64,000 bases of DNA. It comes from Albidovulum aestuarii (lineage in GTDB: Bacteria; Pseudomonadota; Alphaproteobacteria; Rhodobacterales; Rhodobacteraceae). The DNA lies in assembly GCF_029961185.1 (NCBI RefSeq), contig NZ_JASBQQ010000008.1, forward strand, positions 62,001-126,000. The letters are read 5' to 3'. The position numbers and the translations under genes are program-made. The notes under the pieces were generated by a model, which searched no databases, was not told the DNA's origin, and worked only from the letters and a program-made list of their open reading frames with translations. Of the stretch, positions 37,751 through 47,482 are shown in pieces (position 1 is the first letter of the stretch; every line of letters starts with the position of its first letter).

Positions 37751-39166
37751 TCAGTCGAGCGGTTTCCAGCGGGAGAACCCGAAAGTGACGTAGTCGCGCG
37801 GATAGGCATCCCGTGCTGCGTCCTCCAATTCATCGTCATGGATCGCGGCGAGCGGCACCGGTGCCAGCGGCTCTGTCCGTGGCGCCTGCGGCGGCGATTT
37901 GACCCCGGCGCCGCGACACAGGAACGCCAGATCCTGCTCCAGCCGGTCCTCGCGGCAGAGAAGGTCGGGCGGCGCGAACTGGGCAAATCCCTGAATGATC
38001 GTCCATTGGCTGGCCCAGAGCATGTCTTGCCGGTGCGGCATCTGCCCGTTCAGATTGACCTTCAGGAACCGCAGGAAGCCAAGCAGGGCAGCGCGGTAGT
38101 CGCTGGCACTCATCCCCGCCAGTTCCTCGTCTGGCGGCAGGGCCACATCGTATTGCGCCCGCAACGCCCGGCGCAGATCAGCCTGTCCGTCGCGATCGAG
38201 CACGGCGGCGAAGATGTCGTGGGCGCGGGTCAACGGATGCCGGATCACGGTGAAGCTGCGATGAGCCGGCGCCTTTCGCATCCACGCGCGAAGCGTCTTT
38301 TGCGTGAAGTCCTCGGCCAGACCGCCCTTGCCGAGGCGTGACAGCCAGTCGCGTATCGGCCCATCACCCAAGGGCTGGATCGGCATGTAAAGAAGCGGCG
38401 CGCCTGCCGCCGCGATAAAGCGCGGCACGCCGGGGCCGCGGCGCGGTTCGAAATTCGGTGTCCGGGCTAGGTTCGACCAGTCGATCCGCTGCAAAGCCGC
38501 TTCCATTTCGGGGAAATTGCGAACCTTGTCGGCCATCTCTTCCGGGTTCTGGCGCACGAGCGTGTCCGCGACGCTGTCGATCATTGCTTCAAACCCCAGA
38601 TGCTTGAGAAGCCCGTTGATCACCTCGGGGCGCAGTGAATCCTCATAGTCCATATAAAACGCGGTCTGACCGGTGATCTGAAGCGCGTTCTGGATGCGGA
38701 TCTGGAACTCTTGGCGATCTTGCAGAAAGGCCTCGAACTCCGCCGGTTTGAAGGGCGGCTTCCAGGCGATCTTGTCCTTCACATCGGTCAGCTGCCAGCG
38801 CTTGGTATTATAGGCGATCTTGAGGCTGATGTAGCAATCGACCGGATTGCGGGTCAGCACGATCTTGGCGCAGCGCGGGTCGTTCAGGATCGCATCGACC
38901 ACGCGCGGCTCGTGATCGAAGAAGAAGCGGAAGCCATTGAAGCCGTCGGCACTGCGTATGCGATGGAGCAGCGCCAGAGGGTCCTTCAGCCGGTCGGCCA
39001 TGGACATGCCGAAAAGCGCATTGAGCTTTGGCGAACCGACATAGTCGGGGTTGAACGCCTCGCCGTGGCAATGGAGGCCATCCACCTGGGTCAGCGTCGC
39101 CTCAAGCAGGTTCGATCCCGTCCGCATCTCTGCGAGGATCACGAAATAGTCGAATGCCTTGGTCAC
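37751..39166 (-). CDS. Tandem sulfotransferase-like protein
   Basis: A 471-residue cytoplasmic protein with two sulfotransferase-like halves. The first (about 1-245) is of NodH/Stf0 type: YFVILAEMRTGSNLLEATL has the PAPS phosphosulfate loop and KIVLTRNPVDCYISLKIAY the 3'-phosphate loop. The second (about 250-471) resembles the Sulfotransfer_2 family: RSFTVIRHPLTRAHDIFAAV keeps the 3'-phosphate loop, but its expected N-terminal PAPS loop reads LLYMPIQPLGDG and lacks the Lys/Gly-rich pattern. It ends the GT2-GT14-sulfotransferase operon and presumably sulfates the same polysaccharide or glycolipid. Confidence 0.75.
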   Translation of the reverse strand: MTKAFDYFVILAEMRTGSNLLEATLTQVDGLHCHGEAFNPDYVGSPKLNALFGMSMADRLKDPLALLHRIRSADGFNGFRFFFDHEPRVVDAILNDPRCAKIVLTRNPVDCYISLKIAYNTKRWQLTDVKDKIAWKPPFKPAEFEAFLQDRQEFQIRIQNALQITGQTAFYMDYEDSLRPEVINGLLKHLGFEAMIDSVADTLVRQNPEEMADKVRNFPEMEAALQRIDWSNLARTPNFEPRRGPGVPRFIAAAGAPLLYMPIQPLGDGPIRDWLSRLGKGGLAEDFTQKTLRAWMRKAPAHRSFTVIRHPLTRAHDIFAAVLDRDGQADLRRALRAQYDVALPPDEELAGMSASDYRAALLGFLRFLKVNLNGQMPHRQDMLWASQWTIIQGFAQFAPPDLLCREDRLEQDLAFLCRGAGVKSPPQAPRTEPLAPVPLAAIHDDELEDAARDAYPRDYVTFGFSRWKPLD

Positions 39167-39175
39167 ATACCCACC

Positions 39176-40873
39176 TTATCGCACGATATAGGGGCGACCA
39201 CGATCCCGGTCTGCTGGTTGCGGTTCGCCGACATTGGCGAAGTCGCCCATCACGGTCGGCTGCATGCCCTGGTTCTTGAGGTTCTGCAGGAACTGGCCGA
39301 ACCCGGTCAGATCGACCATGCGTGGTGCTTCCGTCAGGCGGCGGGTAGCACGGGGGCGTATCTCGTCAATGATGGCTTGCAGGGGTTCCATGGGATTTTC
39401 GATGAACTCCGCCATCGTCCAGACCCTGACACGGGCCTTCACATACATCGTGCCCAGGATATCCAGATGTTCTTTCTCGATCTTCTGAAGCCGCGCCGCC
39501 TCGCGCCGGATTTCGGAGAAGTTGCTGTTCTGGCGCATCAACGGAATGGCCCACGTCCCCGAGACGACCGAAATTTGCGCGTTGGGATCGGTCGCCATGA
39601 ACCAGTTGCAGTCCTGATTGTCCCGGGGGCCGAACTGAAAACACTGGTGTTCGCCGCGGGTGTTCCAGATCAGGTTGGTCAGGAAGGACTTCGGATTGTA
39701 GTCGCGGAGCGCCGCGCTGTCGGTCAGCGCGCCGTTGTAGATCTTCTCGCCGCCCGAGAACTCAACCCGCTCCGGGTCGAAGATGTGTCCATGGACGCGA
39801 CCGCCGATGGCCTTCGACAGCCAAATATCGAAGTTTTCGAACAAATCGGAAAAGCCGTGAAATACCGAATAGCGGGCGCAGGTCTTGCCGTTTTCGTGGT
39901 CCTGCACGGGATACCGGCTTTGCATGTAAAGCCCTGCCCGGCCGCGGACGCGCCGCTCGGCCGCCTTGGCGAAAAGCCGGTCGATCTTGCCGGGATTGGG
40001 TTCGGCCCGGGCCGCCTGTTCGGAGGACGGCGACAGGAACGCGCGATAGAGCCGGTCGGCCTTCGGCCAGATCTTCCGCGCCATGAAGCAGTCCGACCGG
40101 CGCAGAAGCTGCAGGTGATCGTCGTAGAACGTATGCGGCTTACCCTGATAGTCGAATTTCGACAGCGTCAGCGACCTGCTTTCTATCTGTGTCGAATAAA
40201 TCCGCGCCAGCGTCTGGAAATAGCTTTCGTCCGGGATCCACACGCGGCGGAAATACCGGTCATATGCCCTGCGCTTCGGGTCTTCGAGAATGGCCGACAA
40301 TGTCTGACGGGTCAGACACCACCATTGCGATCCGAGATGAGGGTCGAGACCTTCGGGAATGCGACGCTTGAACCGGAACCGGCGCTGTAGCCTGACATAG
40401 AAATCGAAGGCCATCCTCTGCTTTCGCCAGGAAAACGGAAAGCGCAGGGTGAACCGTTCCACATCGAGCCCGCCAATGGTCCAGCCAACATCAGCGGTGG
40501 TTACGCTTTCGATGAAATCCGTCGTCGGCCGCGCATCGAGATAGGCGATCAGTTCGGGCAGCGGGCGCAGCGGCAGACAGGCGCCGGAGGCTAGAAAAAC
40601 ATGCCGAACCGCCTTGTTCCGGGCCAGCATCTGTTCGGATGCCGCCTGTGTTGCGGCGACGAGCGACCAGGTTCCCCAGTCACAGGCGAACCGTTCCGAG
40701 AAACTGATCGTATCGATATCCGAGAGTGCCGCGACCAACTTGTCATAAGACCGGTGGCGCACCCGCTTGTCGACATGGATCACGACCGGGCAGCCGGCCT
40801 CGGCCATAAACCGCGCGACCTGCGCGGCACGATCCAGCGCTGTGTGGCACATCATGATGAAGCCAACCGTCAC
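39176..40873 (-). CDS. GT14-family (core-2/I-branching type) glycosyltransferase with C-terminal extension
   Basis: A 565-residue protein. The N-terminal half (MTVGFIMMCHTALDRAAQVA, VVIHVDKRVRHRSYDKLV, LASGACLPLRPLPELIAYLD, LGSQWWCLTRQ, WIPDESYFQTL) matches the GT14 branching N-acetylglucosaminyl/xylosyltransferase fold. The C-terminal half (about 300-565) is a separate domain of the type seen fused to bacterial GT14 enzymes. It lies between a GT2-type gene and the tandem sulfotransferase, with gaps of 9-10 bases, so the three form one operon. Donor and acceptor are unknown. Confidence 0.8.
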   Translation of the reverse strand: MTVGFIMMCHTALDRAAQVARFMAEAGCPVVIHVDKRVRHRSYDKLVAALSDIDTISFSERFACDWGTWSLVAATQAASEQMLARNKAVRHVFLASGACLPLRPLPELIAYLDARPTTDFIESVTTADVGWTIGGLDVERFTLRFPFSWRKQRMAFDFYVRLQRRFRFKRRIPEGLDPHLGSQWWCLTRQTLSAILEDPKRRAYDRYFRRVWIPDESYFQTLARIYSTQIESRSLTLSKFDYQGKPHTFYDDHLQLLRRSDCFMARKIWPKADRLYRAFLSPSSEQAARAEPNPGKIDRLFAKAAERRVRGRAGLYMQSRYPVQDHENGKTCARYSVFHGFSDLFENFDIWLSKAIGGRVHGHIFDPERVEFSGGEKIYNGALTDSAALRDYNPKSFLTNLIWNTRGEHQCFQFGPRDNQDCNWFMATDPNAQISVVSGTWAIPLMRQNSNFSEIRREAARLQKIEKEHLDILGTMYVKARVRVWTMAEFIENPMEPLQAIIDEIRPRATRRLTEAPRMVDLTGFGQFLQNLKNQGMQPTVMGDFANVGEPQPADRDRGRPYIVR

Positions 40874-40883
40874 GCGCCGATCC

Positions 40884-41894
40884 TCATGCCCAGTTGCCCT
40901 TCGACATCAGTCCGAGGATCTCAAGCTGCCGCCAGTTCACGTATTTCTCGGACCATTTGCACCAGAGATTGGTCTCACCCTTCAGTGACTCGGCATAGGC
41001 GAGGTATTCACGGCTGCCGGCGAAATGTTCCCGCCGCTCAAGCTCCTCCTCCACCTTTGCTTCGAAGGTCGAAAGGAACTTGGCGTGGAGAAGGCAGCCA
41101 GAGGCTTTCTCGCCCCCCCATTCGTCATAGATCTGGTTCAGGCCGCGCGGCAAGAGCATGTGGGTGGAACTGGCAAAACAATAGGACCAGTGCCACTTCA
41201 CCAGCGGGATCTTGTTCAGCGATGGTGCGTCCTCAGGCGCATCGGCGAACATGGTCCGTGCTCTCGGGCCGCCCTGTATCCAGAGGTTCTGGAAGCTCGG
41301 ATTCTTGGAAATCGTGTAGTTCCCCGCATCGAAATAGGCAGCGATCTCGAATGGGTTCTGGCCTTCGCGGTATCGTTCCGCACCGACCGGTCCCTTGGGA
41401 TACATGTCCAGCACCATGGCCGGGAAACTGCGAACATTGTAGGTGTCGAGCCAGTCGGTCAGCGCCTGAACCGGTCTGGTATCGCAGAACGGATAGACCA
41501 AGAACTCATCAACATCGAGCGCGAGGATCCAGTGCCCGCGCGCATAGCGGAACAATAGCCAGTTTAGCCAGTCCGCGCCGAACCGCGCGGCCTTATAACT
41601 GGCATTGGTCGACCAGAGCGACACATCCTCCTGCTCGGCGAGATATTCGCGCGAACCGTCGTTTGAGCCGTTGTCGATCATGAAAAAATGCCGGACCCCG
41701 AGGTCACGGTAATAGCGCAGGAAATACGGCAGGCGAACACATTCGTTGCGCAGGACCGCGACGGCGATCACGTCGCGGGCACCGATGGACGACGTCCGAT
41801 CCTTCAGCGCCAACAACTCACGGCGCTTGCGGAAGGCCCGAAAACGCAATTGCCTGCGTTTCAGCCGCAACCGGTATCGTTCCCAGATGCCCAA
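40884..41894 (-). CDS. GT2-like glycosyltransferase (Glyco_tranf_2_4 type)
   Basis: A 336-residue protein beginning with a basic N-terminus and then the pattern AVLRNECVRLPYFLRYYRDL, FFMIDNGSNDGSREYLAEQ, WILALDVDEFLVYP, typical of bacterial GT2-type family proteins with a DxD-like DVDEF motif. The start is the TTG at 41894, eight bases behind AGAGGA; no ATG is available upstream in frame. It is the first gene of the three-gene polysaccharide operon. The 251 bases before it hold no gene. Confidence 0.75.
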   Translation of the reverse strand: MGIWERYRLRLKRRQLRFRAFRKRRELLALKDRTSSIGARDVIAVAVLRNECVRLPYFLRYYRDLGVRHFFMIDNGSNDGSREYLAEQEDVSLWSTNASYKAARFGADWLNWLLFRYARGHWILALDVDEFLVYPFCDTRPVQALTDWLDTYNVRSFPAMVLDMYPKGPVGAERYREGQNPFEIAAYFDAGNYTISKNPSFQNLWIQGGPRARTMFADAPEDAPSLNKIPLVKWHWSYCFASSTHMLLPRGLNQIYDEWGGEKASGCLLHAKFLSTFEAKVEEELERREHFAGSREYLAYAESLKGETNLWCKWSEKYVNWRQLEILGLMSKGNWA

Positions 41895-42145
41895 TCCGAT
41901 CCTCTCGACGCCGCGCCCCCGCAGGCGGGTTAACTGATAAATGCAAGCTGCTTAAGACTGAGTTTCGCGCAACCGCGCCACGCACGGCTGTCCCAGTTTC
42001 TGCTGTGCTGCCTTTTCCCCATGTCCTGTCGGAAAAGAATACAGATCAGCTTGGCGCCGGTAAACTGCGGATTCATCGTTTCCGCGATAAGATTGGCGAG
42101 TGACTCCAAAAGGTTGTCGGAAACCTGATCAAGAGCCAGGTTGTC

Positions 42146-43132
42146 TTATTCCTTGTAGTCGCCGGACTGGTGCCAGCGCCACGCATCGGTAATCATCGTG
42201 GTCAGGTCCGAACGGGACGGCATCCAGCCAAGCTCCCGCACTGCCCGCTCGCTTCCGCAAACGAGGCTGACAGCGTCGCCCGCGCGGCGCTCACCATAGA
42301 TTACGGGCACTTCGCGGTTCGTGACGGCGCGCGACTGAGCGATAACTTCGCGTACCGTGAACCCCACGCCAGTGCCGAGACAAAAGGCGCGCGAACCGTG
42401 TCCGGCCTCCAGCCATTTCAATCCAGCCACATGCGCATCGACGAGATCGGCAACATGGACATAGTCGCGCACGCAAGTGCCGTCCCGGGTCGGGTAGTCG
42501 GTTCCGAAAACGGTCAGCGCCGGGCGCCGTCCGTCGATCGCGTCCAGCATCAGCGGAATGAGGTGGGTTTCCGGTCTGTGGAACTCGCCCAGTTCGCCAT
42601 CGGGGTCGGCGCCGGCAACATTGAAATACCGGAAAATCACCGAGTTCAGGCCGTGCGACGCACCGAAATCATCGAGCATCTGCTCGATGGCGAGTTTGGA
42701 TTTTCCGTAGGCATTCAGCGGATTCTGTGTCGTCTCTTCGTCCAGGATCACGCCGTCCTGATCGCCATACGTGGCACAGGTCGAGGAAAAGACGAAGTTC
42801 CGGCACCCGGCGGCCAGAGACGCCTCAATAAGGTTGAGCGCGCCGAGAACATTGACGCGCCAGTAGGTGCCGGGATCGCGCATCGCATCGCCGACAAGGC
42901 TGATCGCGGCGAAATGCAGGACGGCCTCGGGCTTCCAGCGGGCAAAGACCTCGTCAAGCCGCGCCCGGTCAGCAAGATCGCCTTCCTCCAGCGGGCCGAA
43001 TTTCACGGCGTCGCGCCATCCGGTCGCAAGATTGTCGAATGTGACAGGCGTATACCCTGCAAGTTTCAGTGCCTTGCAGGCATGAGACCCGATATAACCG
43101 GCGCCTCCAGTGACCAGAATATAACGGGTCAT
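42146..43132 (-). CDS. galE: UDP-glucose 4-epimerase
   Basis: GalE interconverts UDP-glucose and UDP-galactose for surface polysaccharides. The 328-residue SDR protein has the NAD motif VTGGAGYIGSHACKALKLAG, FSSTCATYGDQ and the catalytic YxxxK in NAYGKSKLAIEQ. It follows galU at a 6-base distance in the same direction, giving UDP-glucose supply and epimerisation in one operon. Confidence 0.94.
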   Translation of the reverse strand: MTRYILVTGGAGYIGSHACKALKLAGYTPVTFDNLATGWRDAVKFGPLEEGDLADRARLDEVFARWKPEAVLHFAAISLVGDAMRDPGTYWRVNVLGALNLIEASLAAGCRNFVFSSTCATYGDQDGVILDEETTQNPLNAYGKSKLAIEQMLDDFGASHGLNSVIFRYFNVAGADPDGELGEFHRPETHLIPLMLDAIDGRRPALTVFGTDYPTRDGTCVRDYVHVADLVDAHVAGLKWLEAGHGSRAFCLGTGVGFTVREVIAQSRAVTNREVPVIYGERRAGDAVSLVCGSERAVRELGWMPSRSDLTTMITDAWRWHQSGDYKE

Positions 43133-43138
43133 GCGTCC

Positions 43139-44032
43139 TTACTCGGCAGCCTTCCGAACCGCCGTCATCGAGATGAGGAACTGCTGGAATTCGTCGCGCA
43201 ATTCGTCGCGCGCAAGGCCGAATGCCACCGTGGCCTGAAGGAAACCGGCCTTGGACCCGCAGTCGAAGCGCTGGCCGCGGAAGCGGAAGCCGTAAACATT
43301 GTTCGATTTCCGGATTTCTTCGGCGATCGCATCAGTCAGTTGGACTTCGCCCCCGGCACCGGTTTTCAGTTTGTTCAGGTTCTGCATGATCTTGGGTGTC
43401 AGGATATAGCGACCGATCACAGCGAGGTTCGACGGCGCTTCCTTGGCCTTGGGTTTTTCGACCATGCCCTTGACCGAAACCATGGACCCCATGTCATCGC
43501 GCACATCGAGCACGCCATAGGAGGACGCCTTTTCCGGCGCGACCTCCATCGCCGCAACCATGTTGCCGCCAACCTCGGCATGTGCCTCGACCATTTGCTG
43601 AAGGCAGGGCTTTTCAGCCGCAATCACATCATCCGGCAGGATCACCGCAAAGGGTTCGTTGCCAACAAGACGGCGCGCGCACCAGACTGCGTGACCAAGG
43701 CCCAGCGCCTTGTGCTGGCGGATATAGGCGATCGCACCCGATTCCATGTTGGTCGTGCGCAGGACTTCCAGAAGGTCATCCTTGCCGGATTTCCGCAGAT
43801 GCGCCTCAAGCTCGTTCGCGTGATCGAAGTAATCCTCAAGCGCGCCCTTGCCGCGCGAGGTTACAAAGATGAATTCCTTGATCCCGGCAGCGCGGGCTTC
43901 GTCAATCGCATATTGGATCAACGGACGGTCGACGAGCGTCATGATTTCTTTCGGAATCGACTTTGTTGCCGGTAGAAATCGAGTTCCAAGACCGGCAACG
44001 GGGAAAATCGCCTTCGTGACCCTACGCTTCAT
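43139..44032 (-). CDS. galU: UTP-glucose-1-phosphate uridylyltransferase
   Basis: GalU makes UDP-glucose. The 297-residue protein shows the nucleotide-binding start KAIFPVAGLGTRFLPATKS and VDRPLIQYAIDEARAAGI, with FAVILPDDVI later. I used ATG 44032; a GTG three bases earlier is equally possible. It precedes galE. The 232-base region upstream contains no gene. Confidence 0.95.
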   Translation of the reverse strand: MKRRVTKAIFPVAGLGTRFLPATKSIPKEIMTLVDRPLIQYAIDEARAAGIKEFIFVTSRGKGALEDYFDHANELEAHLRKSGKDDLLEVLRTTNMESGAIAYIRQHKALGLGHAVWCARRLVGNEPFAVILPDDVIAAEKPCLQQMVEAHAEVGGNMVAAMEVAPEKASSYGVLDVRDDMGSMVSVKGMVEKPKAKEAPSNLAVIGRYILTPKIMQNLNKLKTGAGGEVQLTDAIAEEIRKSNNVYGFRFRGQRFDCGSKAGFLQATVAFGLARDELRDEFQQFLISMTAVRKAAE

Positions 44033-44264
44033 CACACACCATCCAATTTTTCACAGCGCTCAGCCTGTCGGCTGTCCCCTAAAGCGCTGCTGATTCATGC
44101 CCTGCTTTTGGTAATAGAGCAAGGATACGACATTTGTACGACCCGCGGTGACTAAATTTGGCTAACAGCGGGCTGATTTGGCAACGGTAGGCCTTCGTAT
44201 GCCTAGATTGTAGTCAGGTTTTCCCTAGCCACTCACGAATCTCCATGCAACCCGCACGGGTAAT

Positions 44265-45065
44265 TCAGTTCATGTTCATGTGTTTCAGCATCGCTTCGAT
44301 TCGTGGCACGTCTTCGGGATTATTGAGTTCCCAGAAATGACGGCCACGCGCCTCCACCTCGACGCAGAGAACCGGACGGCCCTGCTCCAGAAAGCGAAGT
44401 TGTTCCAGACCTTCGAGGGTTTCAAGCGGGCCGGTCGGCCAGCCGGGATAGGCGGCGAGCGCCGCGGGCCGGTAGGCATAGACACCGACATGGTGAAAGA
44501 CCGGCGTCGGTTCATCGTCCCGATATTGCCTGCCGGTAAAGGGGATCACTTCTTTCGAGAAATAGAGCGCCCGGTTGCCCTCGCCGAAAACCGCAGTGGT
44601 GCCCCCAACACGACCGTGGCGGCGATCCTCGATGAAACCGCTCAGCGCCTGTCCGTCGCAACGCAGCACCGGGGTCGCTATATCGGCTTCGAGATCTGCG
44701 CGCAGTCCGTCGATCAGCGACTCGACGAACCAATGCGGCGTCAACGGGGCATCTCCTTGAAGATTAACGACAATATCGTATCCACTTCCCAGAAGGTCAT
44801 GTGCCTCGGCGCAGCGTTCGGTCCCGTTACGGCAGGTCTCTGATGTCATCACGACCTCGGCGCCGAAACCCTCCGCGGCGGATCGGATGCGGTCGTCGTC
44901 CGTTGCGACCACGACGCGATCGACGCCGGAAACCTGCATCGCGGCTTCCCAGCTGCGCTGGATCAGGGTGCGGGCCTGCCCATCGGCGCCTGTCAAAGCA
45001 ACAAGTGGTTTTCCCGGATAGCGGGTGGACGCATAGCGCGCCGGTATGGCGATAAGGACGCTCAT
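44265..45065 (-). CDS. kdsB: CMP-Kdo synthetase
   Basis: KdsB activates Kdo with CTP for LPS or Kdo-containing capsule. The 266-residue protein has AIPARYASTRYPGKPLVALT, VVVATDDDRI, LQGDAPL and YFSKEVIPF. It overlaps the upstream cysQ by four bases (ATGA). With KpsM nearby, a capsule role besides LPS is possible, but kdsD and the lpt genes also need Kdo. Confidence 0.93.
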   Translation of the reverse strand: MSVLIAIPARYASTRYPGKPLVALTGADGQARTLIQRSWEAAMQVSGVDRVVVATDDDRIRSAAEGFGAEVVMTSETCRNGTERCAEAHDLLGSGYDIVVNLQGDAPLTPHWFVESLIDGLRADLEADIATPVLRCDGQALSGFIEDRRHGRVGGTTAVFGEGNRALYFSKEVIPFTGRQYRDDEPTPVFHHVGVYAYRPAALAAYPGWPTGPLETLEGLEQLRFLEQGRPVLCVEVEARGRHFWELNNPEDVPRIEAMLKHMNMN

Positions 45066-45859
45066 TCCTTCACCAGAAGAACGCCCGGAGCATAGGCTAT
45101 GAAAAAGGGATTCTCGAAACTCGGTTTGCCATAGGTGAACGGCAAATGATCTTCGAACCGCACCATCTCTCCGCCCGCGCCACGTAGGACGGCGTCACCC
45201 GCGGCCGTATCCCATTCCATCGTGCGCCCCAGACGCGGGTAGAGGTCCGCTTCACCGGTTGCGACAAGGCAGAATTTGAGGCTCGACCCGGCGCTGGTCA
45301 TGTCACGCACGGCATAGCGGCCGATATAGTCGTCGGTCGCCTGATCGCGATGGGATTTGGAAGCGACGACCATCAATGCCCGATTGTCGGGCACCGAAAC
45401 GCTGAGCGGAACCTGCTCGCCCGGCACTTCCTTGTCGAAATCTCCCTTTTCTTCGACCGAACGGCCGTCGGGGAGCGTGTAGAACAGCCTGCCCTTTGCC
45501 GGCGCATAGACAACGCCGCGCAGGGGCACACCATCTTCGACATAGGCGATGTTCACCGTGAAATCGCCACGCCGCTGGATGAATTCCTTGGTTCCGTCGA
45601 GCGGATCGACGATGAGGAAGGTCGAAACCGCCTGCCCATGGCTCGCCGCCTGTTCTTCGGTGACGATCGCGATGGAGGGGAATGCTTCGGCCAGCCCTTC
45701 GGAAATCAGCGCGTCGGCGGCCTCATCCGCCTCTGTCACAGGGCTTGCATCGGACTTGGAGCGCACCTCGAAATCCTCGGCACTGTAGACCGCCATGATC
45801 CGGTCGCCTGCTTCGAGCGCTAGACGGCGCATCACGCGGGTGAGGTGTTCATGATCCAA
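45062..45859 (-). CDS. cysQ: 3'(2'),5'-bisphosphate nucleotidase CysQ
   Basis: CysQ hydrolyses PAP and PAPS, keeping by-product PAP low. The 265-residue inositol-monophosphatase-fold protein has the metal motif VDPLDGTKEFIQRRGDFTVN and the late EWDTAAGDAVLRGAGG. It is coupled to kdsB. The nearby sulfotransferase gene makes PAP as product, so the two are a sensible functional pair (inference). Confidence 0.92.
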   Translation of the reverse strand: MDHEHLTRVMRRLALEAGDRIMAVYSAEDFEVRSKSDASPVTEADEAADALISEGLAEAFPSIAIVTEEQAASHGQAVSTFLIVDPLDGTKEFIQRRGDFTVNIAYVEDGVPLRGVVYAPAKGRLFYTLPDGRSVEEKGDFDKEVPGEQVPLSVSVPDNRALMVVASKSHRDQATDDYIGRYAVRDMTSAGSSLKFCLVATGEADLYPRLGRTMEWDTAAGDAVLRGAGGEMVRFEDHLPFTYGKPSFENPFFIAYAPGVLLVKE

Positions 45860-45987
45860 TGGTTTCTCCTGATACGCTCAGTTGATCGCGAATGCGGTTA
45901 ACCTTATGATCGCGCGCTAAAGGAACAGCAAGATTCCTATGCGAAAAACCTTGAGGCAGGGTATCACAAGCGGAAACGGCGCAAGCG

Positions 45988-46809
45988 ATGTTCAGGGTCG
46001 AGACAGAGAAATCGGGGCTGAACGCCGCCCTCACGATTCTTGAGCTGATCTATCACAGCACAGTTCAATCGGTCCGTCGAACCCACCGCAATGCGATGGT
46101 CGGCCTGATCATGAATTTATTTCAGACCGTCCTGCTCATCGCCGTCTTCTATGTGATGTTTACTTTTCTGGGCATGCGTGGAAACGCCATCCGGGGTGAT
46201 TTTGTCGTCTACCTGATGTCGGGAATCCTTGTTTTTATGGCGAACGCAAAGGCGATGGGGGCCGTGCTTTCTGCCGACGGGCCGACATCGGCGATGATGC
46301 TGCACGCGCCGATGAATTCCGCCGTGGCAATCTGTTCATCAGCCCTCGCGTCGCTCTACATTCAGGTCTTGTCCATAACGGTCGTGCTCGGCGTCTATCA
46401 TATGGCGTTCGGACCGATTGAAATTCACGATCCGGTTTCCTGCCTTGGCATATTGCTTCTGGCATGGCTGAACGGTGTATCGGTGGGGATGGTCGTTCTG
46501 GCGCTCCGACCGTGGTGGCCGGGTTTTGTCAACATCGCACGTACACTCTACATGCGTGTCAATATGTTCGCATCGGGCAAGATGTTCGTTGCAAACACGC
46601 TGAGCTTTTCGATGTTGAAGATGTTCGACTGGAACCCGCTCTTCCATCTCATCGATCAGGCGCGGGGATATGCGTTCATCAACTATTACCCGCAAAAAAC
46701 GTCTCTGGCCTATCCGCTTTACGTGACCCTCGCGCTTTTTGTTCTTGGCCTGATGGGAGAGTTCTATACCCGTCGTAAGGTTTCTTTCAGCTGGATGGCT
46801 GGGCGCTAG
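45988..46809 (+). CDS. KpsM-like ABC-2 polysaccharide export permease
   Basis: A 273-residue membrane protein of the ABC-2 family with about six helices and the KpsM/Wzm-like stretch MVGLIMNLFQTVLLIAVFYV near the first helix. Such permeases export capsular polysaccharide together with an ATPase such as KpsT, but no matching ATPase gene lies nearby. It is divergent from cysQ-kdsB and its stop overlaps that of alkB by four bases. Confidence 0.8.
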   Translation: MFRVETEKSGLNAALTILELIYHSTVQSVRRTHRNAMVGLIMNLFQTVLLIAVFYVMFTFLGMRGNAIRGDFVVYLMSGILVFMANAKAMGAVLSADGPTSAMMLHAPMNSAVAICSSALASLYIQVLSITVVLGVYHMAFGPIEIHDPVSCLGILLLAWLNGVSVGMVVLALRPWWPGFVNIARTLYMRVNMFASGKMFVANTLSFSMLKMFDWNPLFHLIDQARGYAFINYYPQKTSLAYPLYVTLALFVLGLMGEFYTRRKVSFSWMAGR

Positions 46810-47450
46810 TCGACAACCCTCAGCGTCAGATTGATCCGCCCTCCTTTCGGCAGGAGCGTTGAGGTGCCTGGCATGATCCGGTCTATGCCGTGATAGGCGA
46901 GCCGTGACTCACCCGTCAGGAGCAACACGTCGCCCGAACGCAGCAAGACACTTTCGGTCGGCCCGCCGCGTGTGGTGCCACCGATGCGGAACCGGGCATC
47001 ATCGCCAAGGCTGACCGACAGAACCGGCCAGCGAAAGTCCGCCTCGTCCCGATCCTGATGCAAACCCATCCGTGCGCCTTCGGCGTAGAAATTGACCAGA
47101 CAGCAATCGGGCATACGTTCCGATCCGACGAGACGGCGCCAGATGTCCAGCACATTGGCGGGGATCGGCGGCCAGTCGCTGCCTTCTGGATGCACGTCTG
47201 AGTAACGGTATCCTTTGCGGTCCGTGTACCAGCCATACTTCCCAGCCGAAGTCATCCGAACCGACATCGGCTTACCCCATGGCGTCAATGGCGAGAAAAG
47301 CGGTGCGGCCGCAACCACCCTGCGGATATCTTCGACAATCCGCACCTGCTCGGCCGTGTCGAGCAGGCCGGCAAATAGGGTTGCGCCGTTGACAACGGCA
47401 GTCGGAACGGACGCGCTGGCAGGCTTCGATTGTGCGGATTGGTTTTCCAC
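46806..47450 (-). CDS. alkB: AlkB-type DNA/RNA demethylase (Fe(II)/2-oxoglutarate dioxygenase)
   Basis: AlkB repairs 1-methyladenine and 3-methylcytosine by oxidative demethylation. The 214-residue protein has the iron triad His-x-Asp in [12 protein letters not shown] and the distal His in LAYHGIDRI, the 2-oxoglutarate Arg in [11 protein letters not shown] and [10 protein letters not shown]. The start is best placed at GTG 47450, seven bases after AGGGA; the frame continues upstream into the dnaK region but without a sensible N-terminus. It lies divergent to dnaK, 32 bases from the heat-shock promoter. Confidence 0.9.
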   Translation of the reverse strand: MENQSAQSKPASASVPTAVVNGATLFAGLLDTAEQVRIVEDIRRVVAAAPLFSPLTPWGKPMSVRMTSAGKYGWYTDRKGYRYSDVHPEGSDWPPIPANVLDIWRRLVGSERMPDCCLVNFYAEGARMGLHQDRDEADFRWPVLSVSLGDDARFRIGGTTRGGPTESVLLRSGDVLLLTGESRLAYHGIDRIMPGTSTLLPKGGRINLTLRVVD

Positions 47451-47482
47451 AAATTTTCCCTGTTTTTCCTTCGGCCAGAGCG

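Noticed and set aside
38711-40390. Plus-strand open frame of 559 codons
   Set aside because: Antisense to the sulfotransferase and GT14 genes, without motifs.
42170-43975. Plus-strand open frame of 601 codons
   Set aside because: Runs antisense through both galE and galU, so it cannot be an independent gene with a coherent product.
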